Shown here piece by piece: positions 1 through 7,576 of a stretch of DNA of 11,191 bases (positions within the stretch are counted from its first letter, which is position 1; every line of letters starts with the position of its first letter). This DNA is from Angelakisella sp. GTDB taxonomy: Bacteria; Bacillota; Clostridia; Oscillospirales; Ruminococcaceae. The notes beneath the pieces were generated by a model. It saw only the letters and a program-made list of their open reading frames with translations. It did no database searches and was not told the DNA's origin. The position numbers and the translations under genes were made by a program. Where the stretch lies: the NCBI GenBank assembly GCA_020024515.1, contig JAHHTR010000067.1, positions 1 to 11,191 of the forward strand. Reading direction: 5' to 3'.

Positions 1-72
1 ATATAAACATTGATATTAAACTGTATTTCTAAAATTTTTACATAAATATTTATTTTAAAAGATTATTAATGC

Positions 73-79
73 AAAGAGG
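73..79 (+). promoter_or_regulatory. Ribosome binding site deciding the hprK start
   Basis: AAAGAGG ends 7 bases before ATG 87. It lies inside the short extension that would be read from ATG 69, so it favours the downstream start. Confidence 0.7.
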
Positions 80-86
80 TATTATT

Positions 87-1049
87 ATGGGAATAAGTTT
101 TTCGGTATCTTTAAATAAAATTATAGAAAAACTGAATTTAAAAGAGGCTTTTATACCTGATACAGAAAGCGATATACTTATAACAAATGTAGATATAAAC
201 AGACCAGGTTTGCAACTTGCAGGATTTTTTAATTATTTTGATAATACTCGTATACAGATTTTCGGAAAAACAGAGACAGAATATTTGGAACAAATGACAA
301 GAGAAGAAAGAAGCCATGCAGTCGAAACTTTCTTTTCAAAGAAACCTATCGCAATTATTTTTACAAGAAGTATCGAGCCAGATGAAAAACTAATGGAGTA
401 TGCAAAACAGTACAAGATACCTATACTTTTGACTGATGCTCCAACATCTAACTTTGCAACATCACTTAACGCATTTTTAAACCTTGAACTTGCACCACGT
501 GTAACACGTCATGGTGTTTTGGTTGAAGTTTACGGTGAAGGTGTTTTGCTTATTGGTGACAGCGGTGTCGGTAAAAGTGAAACAGCAATAGAACTTGTAA
601 AACGTGGACATAGATTAATTGCCGATGATGCGGTTGAAATCAGACGTGTAAGTGATAAAACACTTGTTGGTACGTCTCCGGAAAATATCCGTCACTTTTT
701 GGAGCTACGTGGCATAGGTATAATAAATGTGCGTAAAATATTTGGTATAGGTGCTGTTAAGATTTCCGAAAAAATTGATATGGTTATCAATCTTGAACAA
801 TGGAACCAATCAAAAGTATATGACAGAATGGGTATGGACGATGAGACAACAGATATATTGGGACTAACTATACCAAGTCTTACTATACCTATAAAACCGG
901 GTAGAAACCTTGCTATTATTATAGAAGTTGCTGCTATGAACAACAGACAAAAGAGACTGGGCTATAATGCAGCTCATGAACTATTGGAAAGATTGGGTAT
1001 GGGTGATGATTTACCTAAAAAAACAACAGCTTATGACTTTAATTTTTAA
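87..1049 (+). CDS. hprK: HPr kinase/phosphorylase
   Basis: This is the bifunctional HPr(Ser) kinase/phosphorylase, a cytoplasmic enzyme that phosphorylates and dephosphorylates the regulatory serine of HPr and so drives CcpA-type carbon catabolite control. I start it at ATG 87 because AAAGAGG (73-79) lies 7 bases upstream; this gives 320 residues, normal for the family. An in-frame ATG at 69 would add six residues but has no good ribosome site. Numbered from ATG 87, the N-terminal domain covers about 1-125. The catalytic core then shows RHG with the expected catalytic His at 142, the P-loop GDSGVGKS at 157-164, the Asp pair of IADDAVE near 180 and the family signature RGIGIINVRKIFG around 209-221. 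The C-terminal PGRNLAIIIEVAAMNNR block is also present. All key residues are intact. It heads the core gene block and is followed by a long stem-loop. Confidence 0.97.
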   Translation: MGISFSVSLNKIIEKLNLKEAFIPDTESDILITNVDINRPGLQLAGFFNYFDNTRIQIFGKTETEYLEQMTREERSHAVETFFSKKPIAIIFTRSIEPDEKLMEYAKQYKIPILLTDAPTSNFATSLNAFLNLELAPRVTRHGVLVEVYGEGVLLIGDSGVGKSETAIELVKRGHRLIADDAVEIRRVSDKTLVGTSPENIRHFLELRGIGIINVRKIFGIGAVKISEKIDMVINLEQWNQSKVYDRMGMDDETTDILGLTIPSLTIPIKPGRNLAIIIEVAAMNNRQKRLGYNAAHELLERLGMGDDLPKKTTAYDFNF

Positions 1050-1061
1050 TTAACTTTTAAG

Positions 1062-1118
1062 AATAATCCACAATACAGTATGTATTTCTATATTTTGCAT
1101 ACTATATTGTGGATTATT
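1062..1118. terminator. Long stem-loop between hprK and the PHP gene
   Basis: Bases 1062-1075 are perfectly complementary to 1105-1118 (14 pairs). After one mismatch (1076/1104) a further six pairs follow (1077-1082 with 1098-1103), giving a 20-pair imperfect stem with a 15-base loop. It starts 12 bases after the hprK stop. The base after the stem is followed by AAAATTT, not a clean run of T, so it is not a textbook intrinsic terminator. It could attenuate or terminate transcription, protect a processed mRNA end, or be a small palindromic repeat element. Confidence 0.6.
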
Positions 1119-1180
1119 AAAATTTATGGTAATATTTATTTATATTAAATTTAAAATATAGAAAGGATTTTTAGTTAAAG

Positions 1181-1915
1181 ATGAAAATAGCAGGTGATAC
1201 ACATACACATACGGTTGCTTGTCAACATGCGTATAGTACAATAGATGAAAATGCTCGTTGGGCAAGTAAAATAGGACATAAATTTTTGTCAGTAACAGAG
1301 CATGGTCCACAAATGCCATGTGGTCCGCACGAATGGTTTTTGGATAATATTTGTCGCACAGTACCACGTATTCTGCACAATGTGGTTATTATAAGAGGTT
1401 GTGAGGCTGATGTTTTGCCAAATGGAGAACTCGACGTTAAAGAAAAGACATTAAAAGAACTTGATTGGGTTATTGCTTCTATGCACCAATGTTTAATGCC
1501 AAATAATCTGACAAACGAAGAATATACTAATATTTGGCTGAAAATCGCTGAAAATCCATACGTTGATTGCATAGGACATATGGGACAGCCGATGTATAAA
1601 TGTGACTATGAAAGAGTAATTAAAGCATTTGCAAAAAATAATAAGGTAGTTGAGATTAATAATAACTCATTTTTTTCACGAAAAGGCAGCGAAGAAAACT
1701 GTATAGAGATAGCTAAGCTTTGTAAGGCTTATGGAACAAAAGTTGTAGCATCTTCTGACGCACATTTTTATGAAATAATAGGAAAAGTGGATAAATCCAT
1801 AGAAGTTCTTGAAAGTTTGGGATATACACAAGAAGATTTGTTAAATGGAAGTTATACATCATTTAAAAAATATTTGGAAAACAAAAAAGGTATAAATCTA
1901 CCGAATATTGATTAA
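1181..1915 (+). CDS. PHP-domain metal-dependent phosphoesterase, YcdX type
   Basis: This 244-residue protein is a single-domain PHP (polymerase and histidinol phosphatase) hydrolase of the YcdX type, expected to be cytoplasmic with a trinuclear metal site that cleaves phosphate esters. The full ligand set is visible and matches the YcdX pattern: His8 and His10 (DTHTHT), His16, His41 (TEHG), Glu75, His102 (ASMHQ), His133 (IGHMG), then Asp193 and His195 (SSDAHF). The substrate cannot be told from sequence; histidinol phosphatase is one possibility, but there are no histidine biosynthesis genes nearby. The ATG at 1181 has a GAAAGGA ribosome site (1161-1167) at a rather long spacing of 13 bases. 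murB follows after only 17 bases, so the two are probably co-transcribed. This kind of PHP gene beside hprK and murB fits a clostridial arrangement. Confidence 0.9.
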   Translation: MKIAGDTHTHTVACQHAYSTIDENARWASKIGHKFLSVTEHGPQMPCGPHEWFLDNICRTVPRILHNVVIIRGCEADVLPNGELDVKEKTLKELDWVIASMHQCLMPNNLTNEEYTNIWLKIAENPYVDCIGHMGQPMYKCDYERVIKAFAKNNKVVEINNNSFFSRKGSEENCIEIAKLCKAYGTKVVASSDAHFYEIIGKVDKSIEVLESLGYTQEDLLNGSYTSFKKYLENKKGINLPNID

Positions 1916-1918
1916 TTT

Positions 1919-1925
1919 GAGGGGG
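1919..1925 (+). promoter_or_regulatory. Strong ribosome binding site for the TTG start of murB
   Basis: GAGGGGG lies 7 bases before TTG 1933. This strong site explains the use of a weak TTG start; no ATG lies near a comparable site. Confidence 0.75.
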
Positions 1926-1932
1926 TTATATT

Positions 1933-2838
1933 TTGAGTACAAACATACAGCTTTTTATAGATGAATTAGAGGCTTTAAAGATACCATTCAAAAAAGATGA
2001 GCCTATGAAAAATCATACAACATTCAAAATAGGTGGAAATACACCTGTATTTATTGAGCCTGTTTCTACTGACCAAATAAAGATTATTGTTAGTCTTTCA
2101 AAAAAATATTCTGTAAAAATTTTGTGTGTTGGACGTGGCTCAAATATGTTGATATCGGATAGTGGTATTAATATGGCAGTTATACATTTCGGAGAGAATT
2201 TTAATAAAATTACAAAAGAAGAAAATAATATAAATGTTTTGAGCGGTACTACGCTAATTTCTTTATGTAATTTCGCAAAAGAAAACAGTCTTGCAGGACT
2301 GGAATTTGCGTATGGTATACCTGCAACTGTCGGTGGTGCTGTATATATGAATGCCGGTGCCTATGGCGGTGAAATATCAAATGTAATAAAAAGTGTTGCC
2401 TATCTTGATGAAGACGGTGAAATTCATATAAAAGCAAAAGAAGAACTTGATTATTCATATAGACATAGCTACTTTAAAAATAAAAATTGTATTATATTAT
2501 CAACTGATATCGTGCTTTCTGATGGAAATAAAGATGAGATATCGGCACTGATGGACGACTATATGAACAGACGTAAGACAAAACAACCTCTGAACTATCC
2601 GAGTGCAGGCAGTACTTTTAAACGTCCGGAGGGCGCATTTGCAAGTGCATTAATTGATCAGTGTGGTTTAAAAGGATATTCTGTTGGCGATGCACAGGTC
2701 AGTGAAAAACATGCGGGCTTTGTTATTAATAAAGGTAATGCAACAGCAAATGAAGTAAAACAATTAATGGAAGATGTAAAGAAAATCGTTTTTGAAAAGA
2801 CAGGTTTTACATTAGAACCTGAGATTATTATATTATAA
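1933..2838 (+). CDS. murB: UDP-N-acetylenolpyruvoylglucosamine reductase (MurB, type II)
   Basis: MurB is the FAD-dependent cytoplasmic enzyme that reduces UDP-GlcNAc-enolpyruvate with NADPH to UDP-MurNAc, the second committed step of peptidoglycan precursor synthesis. The 301 residues match the short, type II form. Visible motifs are the FAD-binding VGRGSNMLIS (66-75), the glycine-rich GIPATVGGAVYMNAGAYGGE (128-147), the YRHS segment with Arg177, the proton-donor serine in AGSTFKRP (Ser227), and the C-terminal LEPEI with the likely catalytic Glu at 297. Translation starts at TTG 1933 behind a strong GAGGGGG site. It probably shares a transcript with the PHP gene 17 bases upstream. The whiA gene follows after 86 bases, where rapZ and yvcK often stand in relatives. 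Confidence 0.97.
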   Translation: MSTNIQLFIDELEALKIPFKKDEPMKNHTTFKIGGNTPVFIEPVSTDQIKIIVSLSKKYSVKILCVGRGSNMLISDSGINMAVIHFGENFNKITKEENNINVLSGTTLISLCNFAKENSLAGLEFAYGIPATVGGAVYMNAGAYGGEISNVIKSVAYLDEDGEIHIKAKEELDYSYRHSYFKNKNCIILSTDIVLSDGNKDEISALMDDYMNRRKTKQPLNYPSAGSTFKRPEGAFASALIDQCGLKGYSVGDAQVSEKHAGFVINKGNATANEVKQLMEDVKKIVFEKTGFTLEPEIIIL

Positions 2839-2889
2839 AAAAATAAATCTTTGCTTCATATTAAAATTAAGTATTTAGACTTATTTTTT
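2838..2889. terminator. Weak AT-rich stem-loop after murB
   Basis: Bases 2838-2850 pair with 2877-2889 over 13 positions with one mismatch (AAAAAATAA next to TCT on the left arm, the complement ending in TTTTTT on the right). The loop is 26 bases. The right arm is T-rich like a terminator tail, but the stem is nearly all A-T and may be chance in such AT-rich DNA. Confidence 0.25.
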
Positions 2890-2924
2890 TATTTTAATTA
2901 AATTTTATATGGGGAAAAGCGTTT

Positions 2925-3842
2925 ATGATTACTACCAATAAAAAGAATACCTATACAGTTCAGCTAAAACATGAAATTTTGCAAAACAAACAACTGAAAA
3001 CTGAATTTAAAAAACAGCTTTTGTGTGGCCTTATGTTCTATATACAAAAATATGAACCACAGGAAATTCGCCTTACAACACGTGAAAAGCAAGTAGCAAC
3101 ATTTTTTTCGGATATTATTAATGATGTTATAGATTTAAAAGGAACTATTACAATTTCAACAACATGTGAACCTATGCTTACATATACAGTTACAGTAGAT
3201 AATATGACAGACAGAATAAATATTCTTAATTATTTTTCTATGCTGTATCCGGAAGGGGTAACTTTTGATTTGCTTGGCGGAGAACATGGAACAGCGGCAT
3301 TTTTAGCAGGTGTTTTTTTGTCTTGCGGTAATTTCAGTGACCCGAAAAAGAGCTATAATTTAGAATTTGCACCATCTAATCAACAAAAATTTGAACAGTT
3401 GTATAATATGTTAAATGAAGTAGGATTTATACCACATATAAATGAACGTCGTGGAGTAAAGTTTATATATTTTCATGATAGCGAGCAAATTGAAGATTTA
3501 CTTGTATTTTTGGGTTGCACAAAATTATCACTTGAAGTTATGAATACAAAAATCCTCAAAGAAAGAAGAAATGTAGCAAACAGGCTTTCTAATTGTGATA
3601 CAGCAAATATTGAAAAGACAGTAAAAGCGGCAACAGAACAGATAGATGCGATAAAACAATTATTTGAAATACTTGGAGAAGAAAATTTACCTGAAAATTT
3701 AAAGGAAATAGCTAAACTTCGTTTGGAAAATCCTGAAATGTCGTTAAGAGAACTGGGTGAAATCTGTAACCCTCCTATATCACGTTCAGGAGTAAATCAT
3801 CGCTTGGAAAAAATAATGAAACTTATAGGTCAATATAAATAA
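2925..3842 (+). CDS. whiA: DNA-binding protein WhiA
   Basis: WhiA is a conserved Gram-positive DNA-binding protein, needed for sporulation septation in actinomycetes and affecting division and chromosome handling in Firmicutes. The 305 residues carry the family layout. The N-terminal part (about 20-215) is derived from a LAGLIDADG homing endonuclease, with the recognisable segment AAFLAGVFLSCGNFSDP at 124-140; it is not expected to cut DNA. The C-terminal helix-turn-helix contains LRELGEICNPPISRSGVNHR at 274-293, a hallmark of the family. The ATG at 2925 follows GGGGAAAAG (2911-2919). The gene stands 86 bases after murB. In many Firmicutes it follows rapZ and yvcK, neither of which is here. 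Confidence 0.96.
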   Translation: MITTNKKNTYTVQLKHEILQNKQLKTEFKKQLLCGLMFYIQKYEPQEIRLTTREKQVATFFSDIINDVIDLKGTITISTTCEPMLTYTVTVDNMTDRINILNYFSMLYPEGVTFDLLGGEHGTAAFLAGVFLSCGNFSDPKKSYNLEFAPSNQQKFEQLYNMLNEVGFIPHINERRGVKFIYFHDSEQIEDLLVFLGCTKLSLEVMNTKILKERRNVANRLSNCDTANIEKTVKAATEQIDAIKQLFEILGEENLPENLKEIAKLRLENPEMSLRELGEICNPPISRSGVNHRLEKIMKLIGQYK

Positions 3843-4073
3843 TGGATATTTATGATATTTGTAATTTTATTATACCAATAACAATGATGATTATACGAAA
3901 AATCTTTCAAAATAATCATTTGAAGAATATTAATTTGATTTACTGTTAAATAACAATTATGTTAATTAAAAACAGCGAAACGTTGATATTTGTACATTAA
4001 TATATTTGTAAGTGATATTTTAAGATCGTAATAATACTACTGCGTATATAAATTATGTCTATACAATTTATGA

Positions 4074-4086
4074 TAAACAGCGACTA
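4074..4086 (+). repeat. Short repeat TAAACAGCGA-CTA upstream of rlmD
   Basis: TAAACAGCGACTA here matches TAAACAGCGATTA at 5643-5655 with one mismatch, in the same orientation; the second copy begins at the rlmD stop codon. A partial copy, AACAGCGA, is at 3971-3978. All three lie in or at the edges of intergenic DNA. They may be chance or traces of an inserted element. Confidence 0.2.
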
Positions 4087-4223
4087 AAATACTCTTTGTA
4101 TTATATGTTTAATATTATTCATAGTACAAGTAATTATTATTGATTGTACGATATTTTGTACAGAAAATGTATTTAAAATGATTTTTGATAAAGATTGTAA
4201 AAAATAGGCCCTCAAAATAACGC

Positions 4224-4252
4224 TTGATACCTACTATTGAAGAAAATATGCA
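4224..4252 (+). promoter_or_regulatory. Candidate promoter for rlmD
   Basis: TTGATA (4224-4229, five of six matches to the -35 consensus) is separated by 17 bases from TATGCA (4247-4252, a poor -10). Transcription would start near 4259, just ahead of the ribosome site. The weak -10 keeps this tentative. Confidence 0.3.
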
Positions 4253-4283
4253 TAAAATAGATATAAAGTGAAGGAATAAATTG

Positions 4284-5645
4284 ATGTTTAAAAAAAATGA
4301 TGTAATTACAGCAATAATAGAAGATGTTACCAATGAAGGCAATGGTGTGGCAAGATATGATAATACAGTTATATTTGTACCCAAAGTATTAAAAGGTGAA
4401 GAAATAGAAATAAAAATAGTAAAAGTACTTAAAAATTATTGTTTTGGCAGATGTGAAAAAGTAATAATCCCATCAAAAGCAAGAATTGTACCACAATGTG
4501 ATGCTTTTAAACGTTGTGGTGGTTGTTCTATGCAATATGTTGAATATAAAGAACAACTTTTGTATAAAGAAAATTGGGTTCGTGATGTTATGAAACGAAT
4601 TGCAAAAACAAATGCGGAAATACTGCCTATTATTGCATCGCCAAGTCAATTTAGATATAGAAATAAGGGACAATATCCACTGGCAAAGGATAGCAATGGT
4701 AAAGCTGTATGTGGATTTTTTGCACCACGTACACATAATGTTGTACCAATAAAAGATTGTATTTTGCAACCAGCTGTTTTTGGTGAAATAACAAAGGCTA
4801 TTTGTAATTATATTGATAATGTAAAAGCGGAAGCTTATGATGAAGTAACAGGAAAAGGATTATTTCGTCATATATATTTGCGTTTTGCAGAAAGTACTGA
4901 CCAAATAATGCTTACATTAATAATTAATGGTACTACAATTCCGCAAAAAGATTTATTTATAAAGAAGATTACAGAAAAATTTCCACAAGTAGTGTCAATT
5001 CAGTTAAATATTAATACTAAAAATACAAATGTTATACTAGGAGATAAAACAGAATTATTGTGGGGAGTTCCTACTATAACAGACACTCTTTGTGGTGTTG
5101 ATATTGATATATCACCGGAAAGTTTTTATCAAGTAAATAAGCAAGGTACAGAAATACTTTACAGCACTGCATCAAAATTTGCAGATTTAAATAATAATGA
5201 TGTGTTTTTGGATTTGTATTGTGGTGCCGGTACAATAGGTTTATCAATATTAAAACAATATCCAAATGCAAATTTAATTGGTGTTGAAATAGTACCGGAG
5301 GCTATTGAAAACGCAAAGCAGAATGCCAAAATGGCAAATCTGACTAATTGTAAGTTTATATGTGGTGATGCGGAGATAGCTTCAAAAGAATTGGCAGAAC
5401 AAAATATACATCCAAAAGTCATAATAGTTGACCCACCAAGAAAAGGTTGCAGCGAAGATACGCTAAGATCAATGGTTAAAATGCAACCACAAAAAATTGT
5501 TATAGTTTCTTGCGACCCAGCTACTGCTGCTCGTGATATAAATAGACTTGAATCTATGGGATATTCAACACAAAAAATACAACCTGTGGATATGTTCCCA
5601 AATACAATACACGTGGAAGCAATAATAATGATGACAAGGGTGTAA
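4284..5645 (+). CDS. rlmD: 23S rRNA (uracil-C5)-methyltransferase, RlmD/RumA family
   Basis: This SAM-dependent TrmA/RumA-family enzyme (453 residues) forms 5-methyluridine in 23S rRNA, in Gram-positives at U1939 and sometimes also U747. Domains in order: an N-terminal TRAM RNA-binding domain (about 1-60), an iron-sulfur cluster site with Cys72, Cys78, Cys81 and Cys159, a central RNA-binding part, and a Rossmann methyltransferase domain. That last domain has the SAM loop DLYCGAGTIGL (310-320), VDPPRKG (382-388), the catalytic cysteine in VSCDP (Cys410) and the C-terminal HVEAI with the general base Glu445. I start at ATG 4284, 8 bases after AAGGA (4271-4275); the TTG codon at 4281 directly before it is in frame but less likely. 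The protein ends a few residues after the Glu motif, which is short but acceptable. Accessory DNA begins directly after its stop. Whether it modifies one or two uridines cannot be told. Confidence 0.93.
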   Translation: MFKKNDVITAIIEDVTNEGNGVARYDNTVIFVPKVLKGEEIEIKIVKVLKNYCFGRCEKVIIPSKARIVPQCDAFKRCGGCSMQYVEYKEQLLYKENWVRDVMKRIAKTNAEILPIIASPSQFRYRNKGQYPLAKDSNGKAVCGFFAPRTHNVVPIKDCILQPAVFGEITKAICNYIDNVKAEAYDEVTGKGLFRHIYLRFAESTDQIMLTLIINGTTIPQKDLFIKKITEKFPQVVSIQLNINTKNTNVILGDKTELLWGVPTITDTLCGVDIDISPESFYQVNKQGTEILYSTASKFADLNNNDVFLDLYCGAGTIGLSILKQYPNANLIGVEIVPEAIENAKQNAKMANLTNCKFICGDAEIASKELAEQNIHPKVIIVDPPRKGCSEDTLRSMVKMQPQKIVIVSCDPATAARDINRLESMGYSTQKIQPVDMFPNTIHVEAIIMMTRV

Positions 5646-5713
5646 ACAGCGATTACAAACCGATTTGCAAGTTTTTTAACATTATTTTTCAGAACCCCCG
5701 AAAATGCCGTTTT

Positions 5714-5747
5714 GACAGATGACATTGGGTGTGGATAGATGACATTG
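5714..5747. repeat. Two 14-base direct repeats 20 bases apart, possible IS end
   Basis: GACAGATGACATTG (5714-5727) and GATAGATGACATTG (5734-5747) differ at one base and are spaced exactly 20 bases. They sit in a locally GC-richer patch (ACCCCCG near 5693-5700, TGCCG at 5705-5709) unlike the surrounding AT-rich DNA. Tandem short repeats of about this spacing are known at the ends of IS21-family elements, where the transposase binds. No transposase gene is nearby, so this would be a remnant end. The family assignment is inference. Confidence 0.4.
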
Positions 5748-5899
5748 TGAATATAGCTTGAATCATTTTGTCGGTCAGATTTTAGTTGGTAAAATAAAAA
5801 AAATGATAGATAAAATATGGAAAAAGTTAGGATAGTTTATAACTTTAATTTGAGCTGTAACTAATGTCTTTTTAAGGAGAAGTGGACTTATTGGAATTG

Positions 5900-5908
5900 T
5901 GATATGAT
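5900..5908 (+). promoter_or_regulatory. Candidate extended -10 promoter for the SIR2-like gene
   Basis: TGATATGAT is an extended -10 element (TG, one base, TATGAT). No good -35 is seen at 16-18 bases. A start near 5915 would leave almost no leader before the ribosome site at 5917-5923, so the true promoter may lie further upstream. Confidence 0.25.
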
Positions 5909-5931
5909 AAAGTAAAAAGGGAGAATTAAAC

Positions 5932-7569
5932 GTGAAAAATAAAATTATTCAAATACTATCAAATGCAACTGCATTACCAATCCTCTTCATTGGCTCAGGA
6001 CTTACAAGAAGATATTTGGATCTTCCTAATTGGGAAGGTTTATTGCGCTTATATTGTGTCAAATCACCCTATGAATATTATTATGACAAAGCTGATAGAG
6101 AGTGTAGAGACCATTCGGACATAATTTATCCTAAAATCGCAGATTATATTGAGGCTGATTTTAATGATGCTTATTTTACAGAGGATAAATATTCAAAAAG
6201 CAGAAAAATTCACGCAGATGATATAAGCAAGAAAATTTCTCCATTTAAGTTTTGCATAGCTGATTATTTTAAAAGTAAAAGCAAAGAAATCCAAGAGTGT
6301 TATTCTAATGAAATAACACTTTTTAGAAAAATTGGTAATAAAAATGTTAGTTGTATCATTACAACTAATTATGATCTATTTCTTGAAAATAGTTTTGGAA
6401 AAGATCATTTCAACCCATACATTGGGCAAAACGAATTGCTCTTTTCTACAATTTATGAGGTTGCGGAAATATATAAAATTCATGGTTGTTGTTCCAAGCC
6501 AGATTCCATCGTGATTAACTCTCATGATTATGACTTGTTTGTTAAAAAGAGTGCATATTTGAGTTCGAAAATACTAACTCTTTTCCTGGAGCGTCCTATT
6601 ATTTTTTTGGGATATAGTGTTAGTGATCCTAATATTCGTCGAATATTGCGTTCGATTTCAGAGTGTCTTGAAAACAGTCAATTAGAGCAGTTGAAAAAAA
6701 GACTAATTTTTATAGAATGGGCAGAAACACCCGAAAAAGTAGGAATTAGTGAAAGGCAGTTTGACTTTGATAATGGAAAAACAATAATAATGGAAAATAT
6801 TAGGTTGTTTGACTATTCAGTGTTATATTCAGCAATTTTAAGTAATAAAGTTAAATACGATGTAAAAGCACTTCGACGTATTAAAAGTCAACTCTACGAA
6901 TTAGTAAAAACAAATAAGCCTACAGAGAAATTATATGTTGCCACAAATATTGAAGACAACAGTCAAGAGATTGATTTTGTTGTTGGTGTAGGTGTATATG
7001 GGAAATTTGGTAAAGTGGGTTATAGAGGTATAACTGCTGACGAGTTATATCTCTATGCCATAGGAAAATCTGATTTGCAATATGATGATGACATGATTTT
7101 GAAAGAAGCTATTCCTAAGTTACACAATGGACGCACCATTCTACCACTTAGACAATTTATAAGCCGTTGCCAATCAATAGATTGCATAAATGATAAAGTC
7201 AACTTTTCTTTTAATAAATCCCAAAAAGATTTGCTGTCACTTGCTCAAAAAGATAGCCTCAAAAAAAGAGGATACAAAAAACTCCATTGTATAGTTAACT
7301 ATTATAAGAAACATGGTTTAAGTAAAACAATTTCAAATATTTTTATAAGTGATTTTAGCAAAATAGATACTGATGATTTGAAGGAATTTATTATTCAAGC
7401 TTTAGAAGATGAGCCAACATTACTGTCTATAACTGGAAAATCACATCCTTGTAAATCAAACTTCAAAAAGTGTATCACCCTTTGGGATATTCTTGTTTAT
7501 TCTTTACCTGCAAAACAAAGAATTCAAAAGTTGGAAAGAGATATAGTTAACGAATCGGAAAGTAGTTAG
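5932..7569 (+). CDS. SIR2-like domain protein, probable NAD-consuming defence effector
   Basis: This 545-residue protein has an N-terminal SIR2-like domain (about 10-260) of the type found in bacterial anti-phage proteins. Visible NAD-binding features are FIGSGL (19-24), TTNYD (144-148), the catalytic-type histidine in YKIHG (His184), the conserved HDYDLF (198-203), and FLGYSVSDPNI (225-235), which closes the fold. The CxxC zinc pairs of sirtuin deacetylases are absent, which fits an NADase rather than a deacylase. Residues from about 300 to 545 are unrecognised; they include a glycine-rich stretch, VVGVGVYGKFG (350-360), and basic Lys-rich helices, and may sense the trigger. No signal peptide or membrane segment is seen. 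Translation starts at GTG 5932, 8 bases after AAGGGAG (5917-5923). No HerA, TIR, SLOG or Argonaute partner lies beside it, so it may act alone. Its stop is only seven bases from a transposase remnant, so a shortened C-terminus is possible. Confidence 0.8.
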   Translation: MKNKIIQILSNATALPILFIGSGLTRRYLDLPNWEGLLRLYCVKSPYEYYYDKADRECRDHSDIIYPKIADYIEADFNDAYFTEDKYSKSRKIHADDISKKISPFKFCIADYFKSKSKEIQECYSNEITLFRKIGNKNVSCIITTNYDLFLENSFGKDHFNPYIGQNELLFSTIYEVAEIYKIHGCCSKPDSIVINSHDYDLFVKKSAYLSSKILTLFLERPIIFLGYSVSDPNIRRILRSISECLENSQLEQLKKRLIFIEWAETPEKVGISERQFDFDNGKTIIMENIRLFDYSVLYSAILSNKVKYDVKALRRIKSQLYELVKTNKPTEKLYVATNIEDNSQEIDFVVGVGVYGKFGKVGYRGITADELYLYAIGKSDLQYDDDMILKEAIPKLHNGRTILPLRQFISRCQSIDCINDKVNFSFNKSQKDLLSLAQKDSLKKRGYKKLHCIVNYYKKHGLSKTISNIFISDFSKIDTDDLKEFIIQALEDEPTLLSITGKSHPCKSNFKKCITLWDILVYSLPAKQRIQKLERDIVNESESS

Positions 7570-7576
7570 ATTGTAT

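Larger units (their letters stand above)
3843..4283. other. Long AT-rich intergenic stretch between whiA and rlmD
   Basis: No convincing gene is visible on either strand. The only longer reading frame (89 codons, minus strand, 4115-4384) runs into the start of rlmD and resembles nothing I know. The stretch holds a weak 8-pair stem (3887-3894 with 3912-3919) that could end whiA transcription, two copies of AACAGCGA (3971-3978 and 4076-4083), and a candidate rlmD promoter near its right end. The spacing is large compared with the rest of the core block, so it may hold decayed sequence or an unrecognised small RNA. Confidence 0.5.

Noticed and set aside
10..38. TTGATA at 10-15 as the -35 of an hprK promoter
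   Set aside because: No -10-like hexamer lies at 16-18 bases; the nearest, TAAAAT at 30-35, is only 14 bases away.
2249..2458. Histidine-rich minus-strand reading frame
   Set aside because: It is an antisense shadow of conserved murB codons; the His and Gln richness comes from the opposite-strand reading of common codons.
5159..5725. 188-codon minus-strand reading frame that begins in the repeat patch and runs into rlmD
   Set aside because: Most of it is antisense to the well-conserved methyltransferase domain of rlmD, and it has no recognisable domain. Its first codons may reflect the possible IS remnant, but it is not a credible gene.
5882..5902. Tiny frame GTG to TGA just before the SIR2-like gene, with AAGGAG next to it
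   Set aside because: The spacing to the GTG is too short for normal initiation and the peptide would be six residues. It could be the end of a lost gene, but nothing supports translation.
5932..7569. Reading the SIR2-like protein as a sirtuin deacetylase or as Thoeris ThsA
   Set aside because: The paired CxxC zinc ligands of deacetylases are absent. No SLOG domain is recognised at the C-terminus and no TIR-domain ThsB gene is adjacent.
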